The position numbers and the translations under genes were made by a program. This document shows, piece by piece, positions 15,702 through 23,330 of a stretch of DNA of 30,479 bases. Position 1 is the stretch's first letter, and the number at the start of each line of letters is the position of its first letter. The notes below the pieces were generated by a model. The model was not told where the DNA came from, did not search any database, and saw only the letters and a program-made list of their open reading frames with translations. Source of the stretch: JAAZXR01 sp040265175 (GTDB lineage: Bacteria > Myxococcota_A > Polyangia > Nannocystales > Nannocystaceae); contig JBDQGY010000018.1 in assembly GCA_040265175.1 (NCBI GenBank), positions 1 through 30,479 on the forward strand, written 5' to 3'.

Positions 15702-17462
15702 TCACGGTCGCCGGGACGAGGCCCCAGCGTCCACATGCAGATGGCGATACAGCGCTCGGGCGAGGTTGTCTTGGAACGCGCGCGCGACAGGGAGAGGGGC
15801 GCCGTCCACGAGCACCGCGAAGCCCAGCGGGCGAGCTCCTTCGTCATCGAGCACCATGCCGGCGAGCGCGCTGCTGCGCGACAGGGTGCCGGTTTTCGCG
15901 ATGAGATCGGGGCCTAGTTCTGCGAGTCGACCCTGCAAGGTGCCCTCTGAACCGGGGCGAGCCATGGAGGAGGCGAGCAGATGTGCGTGGGTGCCGGGCC
16001 GCTGGATCTGCGCCACGACGCTGACCAGGCCGCGCGCGTCGATTCGGCCGTCACGAGAGAGTCCCGCCCCGTTGACGACCACGAGCTGCGTATCCTCGCC
16101 TCCGATGGCGCGCCAGTATCGCTGGAGGATCTGAACCCCGTCTGTCCAGGAACCGGGATCGCTGGTGGCGCGCCAGGCGAGCGTGCGGAGCACCTGCTCG
16201 ATGGTGAAGTTGTTCGAAAAGGTGAGCGCGGATCGGAGGACCGAGACCAGTCGGCGCGATCTGTGCGTCGCTCGCAGCGGCGCCCCCGTATCGAGCGAGC
16301 CACGGGCCACTCGGGGCGCCGGCTGATCGTGGAGCTCGGCGATCAAGTTGGCGACCACGCCCCCGGTGAAGAGGGAGGGGGTGAGGACCCTGCGTCGAAT
16401 TGTTTTCGGATTTCCACGACGCGGTGGTCGCCCTTGGACCACGACCACGGTGCCGTCTCCGTCGGGGGCGGCGCGGGTGTGCACACGCAGCGGGCCGCCC
16501 GTTCGCGAGGTGCGGTCCACAACAGTGACCGCTGTACTTCGCGGGGTCACCTGAATATTCGCCCCGTCCTTGGAGGACGACACGACCACCTCGACAGTGT
16601 TAAAATTGGCGGAGCAGGCGCTGCTTGGGGCGAGGTAGCTTGGGTCTGGTCCATCCGCCGCGTACCCCGGACCGAAGCGGAGATCTGAGAAAGCGCTGTC
16701 GTCTACGATCACCGTGTGGATCGGCTCCGAATCGAGCTCGAAGTGACTCTGCGTGACCATCGTGTACAGGTCGTCGAGGAGCAGGCTCGGGTCGCCCTCT
16801 CCGACGAGGTAGACCACGCCGCCGGCTCGGTGCAGCCGGGTCTCGAAGCGATAATCGGGACCGAGGAGCTCGATGGCGGCGGCGGCGGTGAGGAGCTTTT
16901 GAGTGCTCGCCGGATTTCGCGGCACGTCCCCGGCATGATCAAAGAGCACGGCGCCGCTGCGCAGGTCTCGAACGTGGACGCTGGCAGAGGCCCGCGCGGG
17001 GAGCCGAGCCACGAGTTGGCGCAGTCGCCGATGGAGGCTCGCGACGTCAGTCGCGGGGATAGCTTCGCCCCCGTGTGTGTGCGCATCGGGGGGGGGCGCC
17101 GCGCCGGCGAGCACGGGGATCGATCCCTGTGCCGCCGAGGTCAACGGTCTCTCGACCCGGGCGAGCGCGCCCTCAATCTGATCTGGCCAGTTCATTTGGC
17201 CCGTCGCGGTCGCGATGCGGAGCGGAGCTGAGGCCTCATCGAGGGCCGCGAGCCCAGGAAGATGGCCAGATGCGCGGACCGCGCCAAGTCCCGCAACCCA
17301 GGTGGCCATGGACACTACGGCCAAGAGCCCAAGCGCGCCGTGGGCCGATCCCCGGCGTTGCGTGCGGTCGAGTGCGTGAGATGGGCGGATACGTACGACG
17401 CTACGTCGCGCCCGCTCAACCTCCAAAAAAACGGAGGGAAGGACGCGAACGAGCGCCCCCAT
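15702..17462 (-). CDS. dacB: D-alanyl-D-alanine carboxypeptidase/endopeptidase, PBP4 type (S13)
   Basis: This 586-residue periplasmic peptidoglycan enzyme removes terminal D-Ala and cuts cross-links. All three penicillin-binding motifs are present: S-T-Q-K (Ser186, Lys189) followed by LLTAAAAIELLG, S-N-N (about 416-418) and K-T-G (about 523-525, AKTGTLSRSSALAG). The large insert between the first two motifs is typical of S13 enzymes. A hydrophobic segment at about 40-62 is a signal peptide or anchor, and a low-complexity stretch of about 80 residues precedes the enzyme domain. TTG 17471 and ATG 17462 are both possible starts; the ATG is chosen because the TTG lies only two bases after the GAGGGGG ribosome site. 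It is the first gene of the dacB-trpS-GNAT run. Confidence 0.9.
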   Translation of the reverse strand: MGALVRVLPSVFLEVERARRSVVRIRPSHALDRTQRRGSAHGALGLLAVVSMATWVAGLGAVRASGHLPGLAALDEASAPLRIATATGQMNWPDQIEGALARVERPLTSAAQGSIPVLAGAAPPPDAHTHGGEAIPATDVASLHRRLRQLVARLPARASASVHVRDLRSGAVLFDHAGDVPRNPASTQKLLTAAAAIELLGPDYRFETRLHRAGGVVYLVGEGDPSLLLDDLYTMVTQSHFELDSEPIHTVIVDDSAFSDLRFGPGYAADGPDPSYLAPSSACSANFNTVEVVVSSSKDGANIQVTPRSTAVTVVDRTSRTGGPLRVHTRAAPDGDGTVVVVQGRPPRRGNPKTIRRRVLTPSLFTGGVVANLIAELHDQPAPRVARGSLDTGAPLRATHRSRRLVSVLRSALTFSNNFTIEQVLRTLAWRATSDPGSWTDGVQILQRYWRAIGGEDTQLVVVNGAGLSRDGRIDARGLVSVVAQIQRPGTHAHLLASSMARPGSEGTLQGRLAELGPDLIAKTGTLSRSSALAGMVLDDEGARPLGFAVLVDGAPLPVARAFQDNLARALYRHLHVDAGASSRRP

Positions 17463-17475
17463 CGCTCTCAAAACC

Positions 17476-17488
17476 CCCTCTAAGAGGG
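17476..17488 (-). promoter_or_regulatory. Small hairpin overlapping the dacB ribosome binding site
   Basis: On the minus strand CCCTC-TTA-GAGGG forms a five-pair stem followed by GGTTTT, directly before dacB. The 3' arm is part of the GAGGGGG that would bind the ribosome, so the fold could mask it. It could instead be a weak terminator for the small gene upstream, although the T-run is only four bases. Confidence 0.35.
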
Positions 17489-17580
17489 CTCAGAGCGGGG
17501 CTCAGGGGCTCAGACCACGAATCTACGGAGGGCAGCGCGAAGAGCATCGCTCCTCGCAGAAACCTTGAAACGCGGTCGCC

Positions 17581-17697
17581 TTAGGACTGGCGCGCGGCCT
17601 TGGCAGCGGCGGCCTTGCGGGCAAGGCGAGCCTTCTTGCGAAGTTGGGCGCGGCGTTTGTTCATCTTGGGGGTTTTTCGGTTGTCTCCAAAGGCCAT
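17581..17697 (-). CDS. 38-residue strongly basic small protein
   Basis: This is a real-looking small gene with ATG at 17697, TAA at 17581 and a clear AAGGAA ribosome site six bases upstream. The product starts MAFGDNRKTPKMNKRRAQ and continues with Lys/Arg/Ala-rich helix-like sequence (AQLRKKARLARKAAAAKAA). Arg and Lys make up over a third of the residues, against a single acidic one. The composition suggests binding to nucleic acid or ribosomes, comparable in style but not in motif to the small ribosomal protein bTHX. It is divergent from serS (70 bases between starts) and lies upstream of dacB on the same strand. I know no named family for it. Confidence 0.7.
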   Translation of the reverse strand: MAFGDNRKTPKMNKRRAQLRKKARLARKAAAAKAARQS

Positions 17698-17703
17698 GGT
17701 CTT

Positions 17704-17709
17704 TTCCTT
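17704..17709 (-). promoter_or_regulatory. Ribosome binding site of the 38-residue gene
   Basis: AAGGAA on the minus strand, six bases before the ATG at 17697. It is the main evidence that this tiny frame is translated. Confidence 0.65.
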
Positions 17710-17767
17710 GCGGCCGGCATCATGAACGGAGACAGACGAGGGGTCAAGCGGCTATGTTTCGGCCGCG

Positions 17768-19117
17768 ATGCTCGACATCAAACTCCTGCGCGAACAACCC
17801 GAGGCCATTGAGAAGACGCTAACTCAGCGCAATGCGCGCTTGTTTCCTGACCTCCCGGAGGAGGGATGGGCCGAAGAGACCGTGCGTCGACTCCGTGCGC
17901 TTGATGAGACGTATCGCGACAGCCTTCAAGAAGAAGAGGCGCTGCGCCAGCGCCAAAACGAGAACGCGGCGGCCATGAAGAAGGTGGGCGCGCTCCCTAA
18001 AGACGAGCAAGCGGGGGCGAGGGCGCCACTGATCGAGGAGGGCCGGGCGCTGCGAGACCGCGCGCGCGACGTGGGGGAGGCGCGCGACGCTGCGATGCGC
18101 GCCCGCGAGGAGGTGTGGCGCAAGGTCCCGAACCTCACGCATCCCGAGACGCCCATCGGCGGAGAAGATGGGAGCCGCGAACTGCGACGGTGGGGGACGC
18201 CGCGCGACATGGCGGCCGAAGGGTTCGAGCCCAAGGACCACCTCTCGCTGGCCGAGGCGCTCGACCTGGTGGACTTTGAGGCCGGCGCACGGGTCGCGGG
18301 ACAAAAGTTCTACTACCTGCGCAACGAGGCGGTGCTGCTCGACCTCGCGTTGCAACACTACGCGCTGGGCATCGCCCGTAAGCATGGCTTCACTTTGCAT
18401 GTCACCCCGGACTTGGCGCGTGCACAGATCCTCGACGGCCTTGGTTTCAACCCTCGCGGAGAGTCTTCTCAAATCTACTCGGTGGCGGACACGGACCTGT
18501 GTCTTGTGGGCACCGCGGAGATCACATTGGGGGGCATGCTGGCCGACGAGATTCTCGACATCGATCGACTGCCCCTGCGCGTCGCAGGTCTGTCGCACTG
18601 CTTCCGAACGGAGGCGGGCTCCCATGGACAAGAGTCGCGGGGCTTGTACCGCGTGCATCAGTTTACCAAGGTGGAGCTGTTCGTGTTCACGGAGGGGTCG
18701 CTCGAGGTGAGCGAGGCCATGCACACCAATTTGCTAGCCATCGAGGAGGAGGTCTTCCAGGGGCTGGGCTTGCCCTACCGGGTCCTCGACATCGCATCAG
18801 GCGATCTCGGGGGGCCCGCGTACCGTAAGTTCGACATTGAGGCGTGGATGCCGGGCCGAGGCGACTTTGGCGAGGTCACCTCCACGTCCAATTGCACGGA
18901 CTACCAGTCTCGCCGTCTCAAGATTCGGTACCGCGAGTCGAGCGAGGACGGCAAGAAGGCCAAGCCGCAGTATGTTCACATGCTGAACGGCACGGCGGTG
19001 GCGACCTCGCGGGCGCTGGTGGCGATCCTTGAGAACTACCAGCAGGCGGATGGCAGCGTGCGCGTCCCGGAAGCCCTCGTGCCCATCGTTGGCGCCGAGG
19101 TCATTGGGCCCCGTTAG
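17768..19117 (+). CDS. serS: Seryl-tRNA synthetase
   Basis: This 449-residue class II synthetase charges tRNA-Ser and tRNA-Sec. The N-terminal domain starts MLDIKLLREQPEAIEKTL and forms the long antiparallel coiled coil that grips the tRNA long arm (about 30-115). The catalytic core has GTAEITLGGML (the Thr-x-Glu serine-binding loop), motif 2 around HCFRTEAGSHGQESRG (277-292) with VHQFTKVELF after it, FGEVTSTSNCTDYQSRR, and motif 3 NGTAVATSRALVAILENYQ (407-425). Length is a little above the usual 420-430, mainly through additions in the coiled coil. The ribosome site is weak. It is convergent with the pseudokinase gene, with 18 bases between. Confidence 0.96.
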   Translation: MLDIKLLREQPEAIEKTLTQRNARLFPDLPEEGWAEETVRRLRALDETYRDSLQEEEALRQRQNENAAAMKKVGALPKDEQAGARAPLIEEGRALRDRARDVGEARDAAMRAREEVWRKVPNLTHPETPIGGEDGSRELRRWGTPRDMAAEGFEPKDHLSLAEALDLVDFEAGARVAGQKFYYLRNEAVLLDLALQHYALGIARKHGFTLHVTPDLARAQILDGLGFNPRGESSQIYSVADTDLCLVGTAEITLGGMLADEILDIDRLPLRVAGLSHCFRTEAGSHGQESRGLYRVHQFTKVELFVFTEGSLEVSEAMHTNLLAIEEEVFQGLGLPYRVLDIASGDLGGPAYRKFDIEAWMPGRGDFGEVTSTSNCTDYQSRRLKIRYRESSEDGKKAKPQYVHMLNGTAVATSRALVAILENYQQADGSVRVPEALVPIVGAEVIGPR

Positions 19118-19135
19118 GGGGCGGCGCAGTCGCGT

Positions 19136-21712
19136 CTAGAGCTTGCTTTGGGCCTTGGCGAGGCGCCGGTCGGCGCCGGAGACTCCCAAGGAGACCGCTC
19201 GCTCGTACTGCGTCACCGCTTTCGCGTAGGCGCCCGACTTGTAGTAGGCGTCCCCCAGCAAGATTCTGTATTTTCCCGTCGACGGTCGCACCGAGGTGAG
19301 GCGCCTCAGGTAGCGCGCCGCGGCGCTGTAGCTGCCCGAGTCGAAGTAGATGTCCGACAGGCCGATCAAGGATGTGACGTGTCGGGTGTTCACAGCAAGG
19401 GCCTGCTTGTACAAGGAGATCGCTCTGTTGCGGCTGCCGCTCTTGAGCGCCGACGCGGCCTGTTTGGCCAGCTTGTCTGGGTCGCCCGTGGGGGAGGATG
19501 TTGGTGTCGGGGCCGCAGGGGTCGGCTCCGTTGGGGGAGTCTCGTCCGCCACGGGGACGGCCTCGGCGGGCTCGCCGGTGGTGTCGTCGCCGGTGGTGTC
19601 GCCACTCGTGGTGTCGCCGCCGGTGGTGTCGTCGCCGGTGGTGTCGTCGCCGGTGGTGTCGTCGCCGGTAGTGTCGTCGCCCCCACTAGAGGTGTCTGCC
19701 GCCTCCACGTCGCCACCGGCGGTCGTGGCATCTCGCGCGGTGGAGGGCGTCCCTTCTGCGAACACGACCTCAAGGGTGCCGGTCGTGGACGCGCTCGCGT
19801 GGAGATCTTTCCAGCGGTCGGGGAGGTCACCGCGGGCGAGGGCCGCCTGCTCCTCCGCGTCGCGCTCTGCGGCCCGCTCGGACATGTACTCGCCCAGCGA
19901 GCGCAAGGCGAGCACGATGACGATGGCGACGGCGCCCCATGTGCCGAGCTGCCGAAGGCGTCGGCTCTTCGTGGGCCAGTCGATGTGGGCTTTTTTTAGC
20001 TCAAACTCCTCAAGTCCCTTCTCGTCGCTTGAGGGCGCCGGGGCCGGTGGCGCGGCAGGAGTTGGAGAGACGGCGTCGACGGCGTCGGCGATTGGCGCGA
20101 TCACAGACGCGCCGGCGACGCGCATGGTGCTCTGCTCGACCGGCGCCAGGCTGCTGCTCGAGCTGGACGCGCGGGCGATGATGGCGCCCGCGGTCTTCGG
20201 CACTTCGCGTGAGTCGACCTTGCGTCCCCCCCCGAGGGATCCAAGGTCGTCGAAGTCGGTTGTGATGCCTGCGGCGGTCAGCGCTTCTCCGAGCGCCACG
20301 CTGAGCTTGGCGAAGTCTTCGTAGCGGTCCGACGGATCTTTTTCGAGGCAGCGCTGGACAAAGGCGTTGAGATCGTCGTGGATTTTTCGGCCCTCGCGCT
20401 TGAGCTGGTCCGGTTCTTCGATCGCGTGCCGCCTGCGCTGTTGCCCCGCGTCGGTGGTGCCTGTCTCACGAAATAGAGGTCGACCCGTCAACGCGAAGAA
20501 AGCCACGCACCCGAAGCCGTAGATGTCGGGGCGTTCGGGGGACATACCGACAGCGGTCTCTGGGAGGTGTGGCGCGAACTCGTTATCGAAGGCCTCCGCC
20601 TCAAGATCGACGAGTTTCCCGAGGCCGACATCGGTCAAGCGGATCACGTCGTTGGCGTCGAGGAGCACGGCGTCGACCGTGAGCGCCCCATGTTCGATCC
20701 CCTGCTTCTCGAGCTTGGCGCCTGCGGCCGCGACTTGTCGAAGGATGCCGCACGCGCGGTTGAGTGCCAACGGCGTCGCGCGCGTGAGTTCTCGGAGTGA
20801 CGGCAGCCCGTGGCCGCGGGTGGCAAGCTGCAGGGTGCCCTCGTCGATGGATGCCGCGAGCAGTTCGCAGTGGCCTTTGCCGAGCTGGGCGTGCGCATCC
20901 TTGCTGCTCGCCTTGAATCCGTCGAGGACCCCTCGCTCGTGGGTCGCCCCGCTCGTCACATGGACGACGCGGCAGGTGGCCTCGTCTCCGCTGGTTTGTT
21001 CGTGCACCTCGCCGGCCCAATGCGGGCTAGGGTAGGTGGCGGGGCTGATGTTCGAGTCCGCGCTGTCGTGCTTCTCCTCGGAGGCGGGCTCGGCGAACAG
21101 CCCGGCTGCACGGGCGAGCCGCGCCTCGTCACTGTCTTGCTCCTCGGTCGCCGTTGGGTCGTCGCCGGTCGGTGCGCTCGTCGTCGGCGGAACGGCGGCC
21201 GAGGGGCCGCCCACGGAAGTGCGCTGAGAGCGCGGAGGTGGGCGGCGCTGGGGAGGGCTGCTCGTTCGAGGCGCGGGGGCCTTCTCCGACTCCTCTTCGT
21301 CAAGCTCCACCATCTCCATCTCTGTAAGGCTGAGATCGGTAGCAGAGGTCTCGGTACCATCGCTCACATTCGAGAGGTCCGGACGCTTCATGGTCGCGGA
21401 GCTGCCGAGTTTGAGGCCCAGACCCGCACCAAGACTGGGCATGGATCCCGACGCACTCGCTGATGACGAGGCCCTGCCCGTTGCGTCAGAACCGTCGACT
21501 GGGGGTGTTTTGGGGCTTGTGGAGGCGGTTTTGGCGGGTTGCTTCGCACCGCCGAGGATCAGGTCCGAGAACGCGGTGGTCTTCTTGCCCGCAGTCCGTC
21601 CGACGGGCGCCGGTGGCAGTGTAGGCTGCTTTTTGGGCGCGGCTTTGCTGGGCTCATCCGCGGGCTGCGGTTCGTCCTTGTTCGAGGAGTCCGGTGGTGT
21701 GTCCTCTGCCAC
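19136..21712 (-). CDS. Membrane-anchored pseudokinase with TPR tail
   Basis: This 858-residue protein has four parts. Residues 1-225 are low-complexity, disordered Pro/Ser/Thr-rich sequence. A Ser/Thr-kinase-like domain spans about 235-480. A single membrane span lies at about 588-606 (LGTWGAVAIVIVLALRSLG), and two to three tetratricopeptide repeats occupy about 744-858 after a D-D-T-T-G repeat linker. The kinase catalytic loop reads GIEHGALTVDAVLL, so the HRD aspartate is missing. The metal motif reads LTDVGL instead of DFG, and no clear N-lobe Lys-Glu pair stands out. Helix F (DIYGFGCVAFFALTGRPLF) and the C-lobe RCLEKDPSDRYED are well kept. It is therefore probably a signalling scaffold. 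GTG 21712 has no clear ribosome site. It is convergent with serS. Confidence 0.82.
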   Translation of the reverse strand: MAEDTPPDSSNKDEPQPADEPSKAAPKKQPTLPPAPVGRTAGKKTTAFSDLILGGAKQPAKTASTSPKTPPVDGSDATGRASSSASASGSMPSLGAGLGLKLGSSATMKRPDLSNVSDGTETSATDLSLTEMEMVELDEEESEKAPAPRTSSPPQRRPPPRSQRTSVGGPSAAVPPTTSAPTGDDPTATEEQDSDEARLARAAGLFAEPASEEKHDSADSNISPATYPSPHWAGEVHEQTSGDEATCRVVHVTSGATHERGVLDGFKASSKDAHAQLGKGHCELLAASIDEGTLQLATRGHGLPSLRELTRATPLALNRACGILRQVAAAGAKLEKQGIEHGALTVDAVLLDANDVIRLTDVGLGKLVDLEAEAFDNEFAPHLPETAVGMSPERPDIYGFGCVAFFALTGRPLFRETGTTDAGQQRRRHAIEEPDQLKREGRKIHDDLNAFVQRCLEKDPSDRYEDFAKLSVALGEALTAAGITTDFDDLGSLGGGRKVDSREVPKTAGAIIARASSSSSSLAPVEQSTMRVAGASVIAPIADAVDAVSPTPAAPPAPAPSSDEKGLEEFELKKAHIDWPTKSRRLRQLGTWGAVAIVIVLALRSLGEYMSERAAERDAEEQAALARGDLPDRWKDLHASASTTGTLEVVFAEGTPSTARDATTAGGDVEAADTSSGGDDTTGDDTTGDDTTGDDTTGGDTTSGDTTGDDTTGEPAEAVPVADETPPTEPTPAAPTPTSSPTGDPDKLAKQAASALKSGSRNRAISLYKQALAVNTRHVTSLIGLSDIYFDSGSYSAAARYLRRLTSVRPSTGKYRILLGDAYYKSGAYAKAVTQYERAVSLGVSGADRRLAKAQSKL
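19571..19678 (-). repeat. Tandem repeat encoding Asp-Asp-Thr-Thr-Gly units
   Basis: Fifteen-base units related to GACGACACCACCGGC are repeated about seven times, two of them altered (GGDTT, SGDTT). They encode a flexible acidic linker between the membrane span and the TPR tail of the pseudokinase. Confidence 0.85.
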
Positions 21713-21720
21713 GTCGCCAT

Positions 21721-21726
21721 TTTATA
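21721..21726 (-). promoter_or_regulatory. Possible -10 element of the pseudokinase gene
   Basis: TATAAA on the minus strand is the most AT-rich motif in this intergenic region. A start about seven bases downstream would fall almost on the GTG at 21712, giving a leaderless or nearly leaderless message, in keeping with the lack of a ribosome site. No convincing -35 box is visible. Confidence 0.25.
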
Positions 21727-21822
21727 CAAAATTTCGTCGTGGTGGGGCGGAAGCGGGCAACAACTTCGCAGGCTCTAAACTCGCCACTTGAAGTTCACGT
21801 AGCCCATGCCACCTGTTAGGAT

Positions 21823-21828
21823 AGGAGG
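21823..21828 (+). promoter_or_regulatory. Ribosome binding site deciding the PEGA protein start
   Basis: A perfect AGGAGG directly touches an ATG at 21829, too close for initiation, but lies six bases before the in-frame GTG at 21835. The GTG is therefore the likely start. Confidence 0.7.
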
Positions 21829-21834
21829 ATGGGA

Positions 21835-22824
21835 GTGTCTGCCTTCACGCCAGTCGCACTGGCGCTAGGAATCGCGAACGCAGGTCCATCGCTCGGTGTC
21901 GGCCCCACCGTGGCCGTTGGCGAGGGGGCGACTCCAGAGCTCGTGCAGAGAATTGATGCCGGCGTTATCGAGGCGCTGCGGGCGGCGGGGCATGAGGTCA
22001 CCGCCATTGGGCTCGGATGCTCCGACGCCGACTGCGTGGTCGATTCAGCGCGCGCTGGGATGCTCGCGGGGGCGGTGAGCGTCCGCGTTGAGGAGAGCCT
22101 CAACGACTACGTGATCTCCGTGGATCTCCGTGGAGCGCAGGATGGCGCCGTCGTGGGCACGGAGTCGAGAGACTGCGAAATCTGTTCGTTCGATGAGGTG
22201 ACAGAAGCCGCGGTCGAGCTCGCCCAGGCGGTCGCGGTGCGTGGAGCCGAGCTACCCGATCGTTCCGCCGAGCCAGCGCCCGTCTCTTTTGAAGGTCAGA
22301 TTTCGGTGGGCAGCGATCCCCCCGGGGCGGAGGTCTTTGTGGACGGTGAGTCCTACGGATTCACCCCCTTCGATGGCGAGGTTGGGGTGGGGACGCGGGA
22401 GATCGAGGTCCGCAAAGAGGGCTACGTCACCGCTCGTCAGACAGTGGAGGTGACTTCCAAAGAGAGTCGCGCGGTCACGATGGCGCTCGAGCCCGCGGAG
22501 ACCAACGGGTGGTGGACTCCGAAGACCTCTCGCATCGTGACGTGGTCGGCGATCGGAGCGGGCAGCGCGGCGATGTTGTCGGGGTTCGTGCTGCTCGGGA
22601 TCGATGAGAATCCCTACAAGCGGGACTGCGAGGGCGCGAACGTGGACGCCGACGGAGGCTGCAAGTTTCGTTACAACACGCTCGGTGCTGGTGTCGGCCT
22701 CACCGTGAGCGGCTTGGCACTTGTGGCCGCAGGGACGACGTTGCTCATCCTCGATCGTAAAAAAGAACGGCGTATGAGCGCCGTCATCGCTCCCCGCTTT
22801 GTCGGGCTGACAGGGAGATTTTAG
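21835..22824 (+). CDS. PEGA-domain membrane protein
   Basis: This 329-residue protein begins with a signal-like segment (SAFTPVALALGIANAG). A periplasmic-type domain (about 20-140) has two Cys pairs (GCSDADC and CEICSF) and looks like the small alpha/beta sensor part of myxobacterial relatives. A PEGA domain follows at about 153-220 (SVGSDPPGAEVFVDGESYG ... TPFDGEVGVG ... VRKEGYVTARQ). Two hydrophobic spans lie at about 235-257 and 282-306, with a short basic end (DRKKERR). PEGA domains usually bind or sense envelope structures. The GTG start is set by the AGGAGG site rather than the ATG two codons earlier. The lipoprotein gene follows two bases after its stop, so the pair is an operon. Confidence 0.85.
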   Translation: MSAFTPVALALGIANAGPSLGVGPTVAVGEGATPELVQRIDAGVIEALRAAGHEVTAIGLGCSDADCVVDSARAGMLAGAVSVRVEESLNDYVISVDLRGAQDGAVVGTESRDCEICSFDEVTEAAVELAQAVAVRGAELPDRSAEPAPVSFEGQISVGSDPPGAEVFVDGESYGFTPFDGEVGVGTREIEVRKEGYVTARQTVEVTSKESRAVTMALEPAETNGWWTPKTSRIVTWSAIGAGSAAMLSGFVLLGIDENPYKRDCEGANVDADGGCKFRYNTLGAGVGLTVSGLALVAAGTTLLILDRKKERRMSAVIAPRFVGLTGRF

Positions 22825-22826
22825 AC

Positions 22827-23309
22827 ATGACTACGCACATCCTCAAAACTCTGCTCGTCCTCTCAAGCAGCGCCTTGGCCCTCGGCTGCATCGAAGACAA
22901 CCCCGACTTCATGGGGGCCTCCTCCTCGCTGGGCTCGGATACGTCCGGGGGAACCGCCGCGACGAGCGCGGAGGACGGCGGGGTGGACGCGGGAGGCACC
23001 TCTGGCACCGCGGATGGTGAGACGACGGGAGATGGTGACGGGGGCATGACCGGAAATCCAGGGACCGCGAGCGCGGGCAGTGGGAACTCCGGGGGCATGG
23101 ACACCACGGGCGCTGAGGACACCACGGGCACTGAGGACACCACCGGCGGTGGAGAGACCTCGACCACTGGCGTGATGTGTGATCCTGGTCTCACCGATTG
23201 CGGTGGCGAATGCGTCGATCTTCAGAGCACAAAGCAGCACTGCGGCGAATGCTTTAACAGTTGCATGGGCAACATGGATTGCGACATGGGGATGTGCGTG
23301 CCGAAGTAG
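22827..23309 (+). CDS. Small lipoprotein with Gly/Thr linker and C-terminal Cys-rich module
   Basis: This 160-residue protein has a textbook lipoprotein signal (ALALGC, Cys21), a disordered Gly/Ser/Thr/Asp linker with short T-T-G repeats (about 30-115), and a six- to eight-cysteine tail, CGGECVDLQSTKQHCGECFNSC within MCDPGLTDC ... CVPK. This C-G-G-x-C-V-D-L ... C-G-x-C-x-N-x-C pattern is common in myxobacterial surface proteins. An AGGGAG site lies about nine bases upstream of the ATG, inside the end of the PEGA gene. It is predicted to sit in the outer membrane with the tail exposed. The ligand is unknown. Confidence 0.84.
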   Translation: MTTHILKTLLVLSSSALALGCIEDNPDFMGASSSLGSDTSGGTAATSAEDGGVDAGGTSGTADGETTGDGDGGMTGNPGTASAGSGNSGGMDTTGAEDTTGTEDTTGGGETSTTGVMCDPGLTDCGGECVDLQSTKQHCGECFNSCMGNMDCDMGMCVPK

Positions 23310-23330
23310 CCGCGCCAGCCGCCCCGAACA

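Noticed and set aside
14846..15904. 352-residue plus-strand frame
   Set aside because: It is antisense to trpS, which is certain from its HLGN and KMSKS motifs.
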